Of a DNA stretch of 64,000 nt, positions 58,958 to 64,000 are shown piece after piece (the stretch's first letter is position 1; each line of letters opens with the position of its first letter). Below the pieces are notes generated by a model. The model was not told the DNA's origin, searched no databases, and worked only from the letters and a program-made list of their open reading frames with translations. The DNA comes from Vibrio sp. 10N.286.49.B1 (GTDB taxonomy: Bacteria; Pseudomonadota; Gammaproteobacteria; Enterobacterales; Vibrionaceae), in NCBI RefSeq assembly GCF_002873335.1, contig NZ_MCUW01000001.1, positions 62,001 through 126,000 of the forward strand, given 5' to 3'. A program made the translations under genes and the position numbers.

Positions 58958-59445
58958 TGAAACACCGTATTCGAGCGGCGGGGATCGCACTAAACAACGA
59001 CAACATTCTGCTATTAAAAGTGAGCGATGAACATTCCGGTGAATACTGGATTCCGCCTGGTGGTGGGCTTGAAGGCTCGGATCAAAGTAGCAAGCACGCC
59101 CTTGTCAGGGAGTATAAAGAAGAAACCGGTCTTGATGTCGTCGTCGGGCCATTGTTGTTTGTGCGAGAGTTTTTGGAAACGGCCCGCGATACCTACCACG
59201 TGGAGCTTTTTTATCAAATTGAAAGCTGGAGCGGCTCGCTAGGATTACATCACTTAAGCGGGCTTAATGATGAGTCGTACATCCATGCAGTACAATGGGT
59301 GCCATTGGCGGAGTTAGCGAATATAAAAACGTTTCCCAGAGATATCGTGTCGCAGATTGTCCCCATGATTAAAGCGAGGCGGTCCTCATTGCATCTCGGT
59401 AGCTTCGTTCAAGGTGACAATGATGATGTTAATCGACTGGATTAA
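58957..59445 (+). CDS. NUDIX hydrolase
   Basis: 162 residues. The Nudix box G-x5-E-x7-REUxEExGU appears with GLEGSDQ, then REYKEETGL. The first glutamate of the consensus is glutamine here, while the metal-binding REUxEE core is intact. It would cleave a nucleoside diphosphate-linked compound of unknown identity. Its start overlaps the stop of the deacetylase-like gene (TAATG); a GTG at 58942 inside that gene is less likely. Confidence 0.9.
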   Translation: MKHRIRAAGIALNNDNILLLKVSDEHSGEYWIPPGGGLEGSDQSSKHALVREYKEETGLDVVVGPLLFVREFLETARDTYHVELFYQIESWSGSLGLHHLSGLNDESYIHAVQWVPLAELANIKTFPRDIVSQIVPMIKARRSSLHLGSFVQGDNDDVNRLD

Positions 59446-59501
59446 CTTAAGAGAGGGGGGTATTATGCTCGGCCTCACACTATTGACGGATATTAGACGC
59501 C

Positions 59502-59717
59502 ATGAACCGCAAAAAAAAGATTAATCAAATTCATAAAGCTCGCGTAAAAAAAGCGAACGCAAAGAAGCAAACGAGCAATAAGCCTCGTTACATTTCTAAA
59601 GCAGAACGTGCAAAAATAGAGGCGGAACAAGCCTTATTGAATGAACAAGTTGAACAAGATTCGTCGACGCAAGATGCGACTTCGTCTGAGACTACAGAAC
59701 CCGTAGCATCGGCGTAA
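59502..59717 (+). CDS. DUF2986 small basic protein
   Basis: 71 residues. A very lysine-rich N-terminal half (MNRKKKINQIHKARVKKANAKK), then KPRYISKAERAKIE, and an acidic Ser/Thr-rich tail. This pattern is the DUF2986 family found in Vibrio, Shewanella and relatives; function unknown. The charge pattern suggests nucleic acid or ribosome binding, which is only a guess. It lies 56 bp after the NUDIX gene on the same strand. Confidence 0.85.
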   Translation: MNRKKKINQIHKARVKKANAKKQTSNKPRYISKAERAKIEAEQALLNEQVEQDSSTQDATSSETTEPVASA

Positions 59718-59727
59718 TTGATTCAAG

Positions 59728-59771
59728 TTTGTATCGAGTCTAGTTTGTAGAGTCTGGTTTGTAGAGTCTAG
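59728..59771. repeat. 14-bp tandem repeat (TTTGTAGAGTCTAG x3)
   Basis: Three units: 59728-59743 (with two extra bases), 59744-59757 and 59758-59771, differing by one substitution. The unit is twice seven bases. It begins 11 bp after the DUF2986 stop. Confidence 0.88.
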
Positions 59772-59962
59772 TGTATGTTGCTCATGAAATACTGAGCAAT
59801 AGACACCCATCATGCCTTCTGAGTGCTGAGGCTAGCTTGATGTCTAGCTACTTACCTCCACAATTTATTACCAATCTCGCGCATTGTTTGTGCTCCTCAC
59901 TGCTTGTACCCGGTGTGATGCGTCTACGCCAACTAATTATCTCCATTAGCAAATCCTGATGT

Positions 59963-59995
59963 AAAAAAGCCCCAGATCAGAATAGTGTCTAGGGC
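59963..59995 (-). terminator. Rho-independent terminator after the symporter gene
   Basis: On the minus strand GCCCTAGACA and TGATCTGGGGC form an imperfect stem followed by six T. Confidence 0.8.
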
Positions 59996-60053
59996 AACTT
60001 AACGTGGCTTTAACGCGCGATAGCAGATCTAAGGTATCGCGTGATGCGAGAAC

Positions 60054-61757
60054 CTATAAACTCGGTGTTAGGCACTTGTTTTTACGGCGTCTCATGGTTC
60101 GTAAGACAATACCAACAATCATAATTACGCCACAGAATCCATAGACCTGCATGATGGTTGGGTCGTTAGAAACGAAGCCAACGTCAGAAAACATGATATA
60201 CGCACCTAAAACCATATACAGAATGATGGCCGACGCTTCAAAGCGGAACGCCCAAGGCGTCACGTCAATCGTATCGTTTACGGGCATAACGTAGTCTTGT
60301 TCTCTTGGCATAAAGTGCCCAATGATAAACATCAAGGTGGTACACACGACAAATAGAATCGCGAGTTGGTGTAGGAAGTGAATCGGTGTCTTGAATATCA
60401 ATTGCATCGCCGCGTAAGAGCTGACAAACACAACCAGTGAGACCTTAGCCGCAATGGCTGGGACGCGCTTTGATACATAACCAACGAATACAATGGTAAA
60501 GATAGGCACACTAAAAAAGCCAGCTACCATTTGTAAATATTGAAATAGTCCTTCGGGAGCATACATGATGAATGGCGCGATACACACCGAGATAATCGCG
60601 ATGATGACGCCAAAGATTCGACCTTTACCCACCAATTCTTCGTCAGTTTTTCCTTGACCAAATAATGGCTTGTAGACGTTCAGTGCAAATAAGGTGGTCG
60701 AACTATTAAGTACGCCATTGAAGGTACTTAAGATTGCCCCAAACATTACCGCGACGAAAAAGCCAACTAATGGTTTTGGTAGGACTTCGTTGACTAATCG
60801 GGTGTACATGGTATCTGGATTACCGGCATCTGCGCCGAACATATGAAAAGCGATGATTCCAGGAATAATGAGGAACAGAGGTGAGATGACCTTGATTGCC
60901 CCCGCCAGAATGACACCTTTTTGACCTTCTTTTAGATTCTTGGCACCAAGAGCTCGTTGGATGATCGATTGGTCTGTTCCCCAATAATAGAGATTAACCA
61001 GTAACAAGCCGGTAAATAGCGTTGAGAATGGTAGGGGGTCAGTTTCTTTACCGACAGACTGAAGCTTTTCTGGCGCAGCCGTCAATAGAATATCGAGCCC
61101 CTCACCAAAGCTACCGCCACCCAGCGCCATTAGACCAAAAACAGGTATCATCATTCCGCCGACAATCAAACCAACGCCGTTAATCGTGTCTGCAATAACC
61201 ACAGCTTTTAATCCGCCATAAATAGCGTAGAAGAATCCAAGTAGCCCAATAGTGGCAGAAATGAGAGCAATCGAACTGAATTCAGAAATATTAAGTAAGG
61301 CTTGAACGTCAAATATTTCACCAAGAACGACGGCACCAGCATAGAGGGTAGTGGGCAAAATATTGATAACGTATTGGCATAAAAATAGCAAGGTTACGAA
61401 CTTTTTGACGGACATATCATAGCGGCTCTCAAGGAAGTCAGGGATAGTGGTTATCCCTTGCTTGAGATAGCGTGGTACGAGTAATAGCGCAATAATGACC
61501 AAGGTAACGCCCGAGGCGACCTCCCAACCCATAACACTCATGTTGTGGGTATATGCCTGCGCACTCATTCCTACAAAGCTAGTCGCGCTTAGGTTGGTAA
61601 GAATAAGAGAGCTGGCTATCAGTCCGCCAGTCAGGCTTCGCCCGCCGAGGAAGAAACCATCTTGAGAGGTGTTTTTGTCGTGTTTCACTTTGTTGTAGGT
61701 AAATGCGACAACAAAGCCTGTAAACAGCAAGAACGATAGTAATACTGTAATAGACAT
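60054..61757 (-). CDS. Sodium/solute symporter (SSS family, YidK-like)
   Basis: 567 residues with about 14 transmembrane segments. Motifs of the family: GFFLGGRSLTGGLIASSLILTNLSA (TM1 region with the sodium-site residues), GWEVASGVTLV, and GAILSTFNGVLNSS. It resembles E. coli YidK along its length. Placed directly after an alpha-galactosidase on the same strand (133-bp gap), it probably imports galactose or alpha-galactosides with sodium. The substrate is inferred from context only. Confidence 0.9.
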   Translation of the reverse strand: MSITVLLSFLLFTGFVVAFTYNKVKHDKNTSQDGFFLGGRSLTGGLIASSLILTNLSATSFVGMSAQAYTHNMSVMGWEVASGVTLVIIALLLVPRYLKQGITTIPDFLESRYDMSVKKFVTLLFLCQYVINILPTTLYAGAVVLGEIFDVQALLNISEFSSIALISATIGLLGFFYAIYGGLKAVVIADTINGVGLIVGGMMIPVFGLMALGGGSFGEGLDILLTAAPEKLQSVGKETDPLPFSTLFTGLLLVNLYYWGTDQSIIQRALGAKNLKEGQKGVILAGAIKVISPLFLIIPGIIAFHMFGADAGNPDTMYTRLVNEVLPKPLVGFFVAVMFGAILSTFNGVLNSSTTLFALNVYKPLFGQGKTDEELVGKGRIFGVIIAIISVCIAPFIMYAPEGLFQYLQMVAGFFSVPIFTIVFVGYVSKRVPAIAAKVSLVVFVSSYAAMQLIFKTPIHFLHQLAILFVVCTTLMFIIGHFMPREQDYVMPVNDTIDVTPWAFRFEASAIILYMVLGAYIMFSDVGFVSNDPTIMQVYGFCGVIMIVGIVLRTMRRRKNKCLTPSL

Positions 61758-61890
61758 TTTGTTTCCTTAAACGTTAGTCGTAGTGATTATGACTACTCCG
61801 AGTCATTTGTGTGTAGGGTTGCCCGCACAGAATGCGAAGTTGGTGAACGATACACGTCATTTAAATGCATACTGTGGGGCTAGGTAAGAA

Positions 61891-63996
61891 TCAATTTATC
61901 TTTCGTAGATGCACAATAAGCGCGGATTCCGGGTCAAGAATGGGTAAGGTAATACCAATTTCTTTTAGGTTGTCACCGTGTAGTGTGAGTGTTTGTTCAA
62001 GCCATTTAGGGCGTTGTTTCATTAACTGAAAACTGGTCTGGGGCATCTCCACTATGGTCACTTTGTATTGACTGTTTGTGTCGCAGCAGCTAATGCGCAG
62101 CGGCGATGGAAGGGCATGAGATGGCATTGCTAACTGGCATACCGTGATGATCATTTCATCATCGGTTTCGACACCATAGATGTGTTGATTTTGGTCGGCG
62201 GGGTCGATTCTGAAACTCCGCCCGGAATGTAGGATGTGACGGTACTTTTTATGTAGCGCAATGTAATGAGCGAACGCGGCTTTTTCTTCGTCAGACTCTT
62301 TCACTGGGTCGAGTTCAACGCCCATGTGACCCATAAAGGCAGTAACGCCGCGCATATTAATGTGGTGACGGCGATTTGTTGAATGGCATTCAGCTGGACC
62401 AATATGTGCCCCCATTACCTCTGGTGGGAAGAAATAGCTCATCCCTTTCTGTATTGCTTGCCTTTCTAGGGCGTCATTGCAATCGGATGCCCAGAAACGG
62501 TGGGTTCTCTTGAGAATTTCGAAGTCGATGCGACCTCCTCCAGAAGAACAAGATTCAATCTCAACAGATGGATGGGCACCAGTGAGTTTGTCAATGAGGC
62601 GATAGAGTGCTTGCGTCTGGCTGTGGACAGCGGCTTTGCCTTGGTGGCCGGGCTGAACAAGCTCACGATTCATATCCCACTTCAGGTAGGTGATTGAGTA
62701 ACGTGTCAGCAGAGTATCTAGTCGTTCAAATAGGTAATTGAAGCAATCGTTGTTTTGAAGGTCTAACACATACTGCCAACGACCGGATGGCTGATGATAA
62801 CCTTCAAGGCCAAGTACCCAGTCCGGATGATTTCGGTAAAGGTTAGAGTCTTGGCTCACCATCTCAGGTTCAACCCAAAGACCAAACTCCATGCCTTGCT
62901 GGTTGACGTGGTCAATCACGGGCTCTAGTCCATCTGGATATTTAGTTTCGTCGAGATACCAATCGCCTAATGCAGTACGTTCACCATTGCGGCCAATAAA
63001 CCAGCCGTCGTCAATAATAAAGCGTTCAACACCCATGCGAGCGGCTTCTGTCGCCATTTGCATGATATAGTCAGGCTTGTGATCAAAGTAGATCCCTTCC
63101 CAGGTATTGAGATGAACTGGGCGAGGTTTATCAGTCGGAAATGAGACGATATTGTTGCGCACAAACGCTTGGAATCGTTGTGCTACGCCATTAAGACCAG
63201 TGTTGCTGTAGCAACCATAAAGCCAAGGGGTTTTATACTCTTGTCCTTCTTCTAAGAGGCATTCGCCAGAAAGCAATAGTTCGCCAGCTTGCACAAATCG
63301 TCGCCCATCACTTCGAACGTCTGCACGCATTTGGTGATTTCCGCTCCAGCCTAAATGAAACGCCCAGACCAGCCCTTGTTGTTCGCTAAAGCCATGACTG
63401 CCGACAAACATGCCAGGGAAGTTTTCATGGGAAGTGCGTCCGCGGCGATTTTCTTGCATGAAGCCACCATGGTCGAATCGTTGACGTTGAGTCTGAAATT
63501 CATGACACCAACGGCCGTGGAATGTCATGAGTTCATTAGCATGACTTGGCAAAGGGAGCGTCGAAGACAATTTTCCTAGATGGTAAGGGGTGGAGGTGAT
63601 GTTTTTAACGGTTACACGTTTTTGTAATACATCTGTTTCGTTATCCAGTTTGAGTTCGACTTTAAGCTCAAGTCCTGCAACGTCATCAATAAGGTCAAAA
63701 CAAGCGCTGTGCTCATCTGCTGACACTGATGTTGTGGTAAAGACGGGAGCCCAGTCATGACTGGATCTATGGCCTTCGAGACCGGGGGCATTAAAGTGGC
63801 CGCTACCTAACTCAGGGCATAACGATAATGGTACATCTACATCTAAACGTGCTTGAGAGATAGGCCGCTCTGTCGACAGCAACAGGTCATTGTCGATAGA
63901 AGCAATTTTAGTACCCCAGTGCAAAATTTCTGGGACACGGTCAACCTTGATGATTAAGCTATGGTTTTTACTCGTTAAGTGAACAAAGTTGCTCAT
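61891..63996 (-). CDS. Alpha-galactosidase, GH36
   Basis: 701 residues. The nucleophile is in LKWDMNREL and the acid/base in the WASDCND segment. ESCSSGGGRIDFEIL and GWFIGRNGERTALGDWYLDE are GH36 hallmarks. An N-terminal beta-sandwich domain precedes the barrel. There is no signal peptide, so it works in the cytoplasm on imported melibiose- or raffinose-type sugars. The start ATG is 4 bp from the right window edge, so upstream sequence and any regulator lie outside; a longer N-terminus cannot be excluded. Confidence 0.93.
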   Translation of the reverse strand: MSNFVHLTSKNHSLIIKVDRVPEILHWGTKIASIDNDLLLSTERPISQARLDVDVPLSLCPELGSGHFNAPGLEGHRSSHDWAPVFTTTSVSADEHSACFDLIDDVAGLELKVELKLDNETDVLQKRVTVKNITSTPYHLGKLSSTLPLPSHANELMTFHGRWCHEFQTQRQRFDHGGFMQENRRGRTSHENFPGMFVGSHGFSEQQGLVWAFHLGWSGNHQMRADVRSDGRRFVQAGELLLSGECLLEEGQEYKTPWLYGCYSNTGLNGVAQRFQAFVRNNIVSFPTDKPRPVHLNTWEGIYFDHKPDYIMQMATEAARMGVERFIIDDGWFIGRNGERTALGDWYLDETKYPDGLEPVIDHVNQQGMEFGLWVEPEMVSQDSNLYRNHPDWVLGLEGYHQPSGRWQYVLDLQNNDCFNYLFERLDTLLTRYSITYLKWDMNRELVQPGHQGKAAVHSQTQALYRLIDKLTGAHPSVEIESCSSGGGRIDFEILKRTHRFWASDCNDALERQAIQKGMSYFFPPEVMGAHIGPAECHSTNRRHHINMRGVTAFMGHMGVELDPVKESDEEKAAFAHYIALHKKYRHILHSGRSFRIDPADQNQHIYGVETDDEMIITVCQLAMPSHALPSPLRISCCDTNSQYKVTIVEMPQTSFQLMKQRPKWLEQTLTLHGDNLKEIGITLPILDPESALIVHLRKIN

Positions 63997-64000
63997 GATA

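Larger units (their letters stand above)
59718..60053. other. Convergent spacer with tandem repeat and terminator
   Basis: This 336-bp stretch holds a 14-bp tandem repeat (59728-59771) and the terminator of the symporter gene (59963-59995). Nothing else was recognised. Confidence 0.55.

Overview
The window is an ordinary chromosomal stretch of a gamma-proteobacterium, almost certainly a Vibrionaceae member. The pointers are a FadR of the long Vibrio type with an internal insertion, NhaB, a DUF2986 small protein, a low-to-mid GC content, and gene neighbourhoods (sixA-smrB-prmB-aroC-epmC-yfcL, pta-ackA-yfbV, sppA-ansA-ydjA-topB) shared with enterics and vibrios. I found no tRNA, rRNA, CRISPR array, insertion sequence, prophage or plasmid gene. 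Nearly every open frame is a recognisable housekeeping, transport or metabolic gene.

Layout. 0-10 kb: a cut-off M16 peptidase, sixA, smrB, prmB, aroC, an EF-G-like GTPase behind a structured leader, a TRIC-type channel, epmC, yfcL and an FMN reductase. 10-13 kb: a CDF-like membrane protein that lacks metal ligands, a LuxR-type regulator and a candidate small RNA. 13-19 kb: the oppABCDF oligopeptide importer, preceded by a near-consensus CRP site and followed by a 3' UTR that resembles the OppZ sRNA. 19-24.5 kb: a glutathionyl-hydroquinone reductase, pta-ackA (acetate overflow and acetyl phosphate) and yfbV. 24.6-31 kb: a PQQ-type sugar dehydrogenase, a three-gene ABC importer and malZ. 31-41 kb: dusC, a SEC-C protein, dsbB, nhaB, fadR, a membrane protein of unknown role, metG and apbC. 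41-46 kb: udk, an AsmA-family protein, cobO and a small tyrosine phosphatase. 46-54 kb: sppA-ansA, fadH with a FadR operator, a ydjA-like nitroreductase and topB. 54-60 kb: a MacA/MacB-like efflux system split into three overlapping genes, an SDR, a histone-deacetylase-like/NUDIX pair and DUF2986. 60-64 kb: a sodium/solute symporter and a GH36 alpha-galactosidase.

The most interesting signals are regulatory. (1) The oppF 3' UTR contains a 15-nt stretch that can pair, with one mismatch and two G-U pairs, to the region just upstream of the oppB start codon. This is the layout of the OppZ feedback loop described in Vibrio cholerae. (2) Between the LuxR-type gene and opp there is a compact sRNA-like unit: a 24-bp palindrome, a consensus -10, a hairpin, an exposed CCUCC and a terminator. 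(3) The EF-G-like gene has a leader with a strong unused ribosome binding site, a GAAA-capped hairpin and an overlapping short frame. (4) The MacA-like adaptor carries an insertion with two LTxxQ motifs. (5) Several intergenic spacers hold short tandem repeats, three of them with 7- or 14-nt units and two of those abutting terminators.

Start codons were chosen by ribosome binding sites and family length, and several differ from the longest possible frame. Function calls rest on recognising families by eye; no database search was run.
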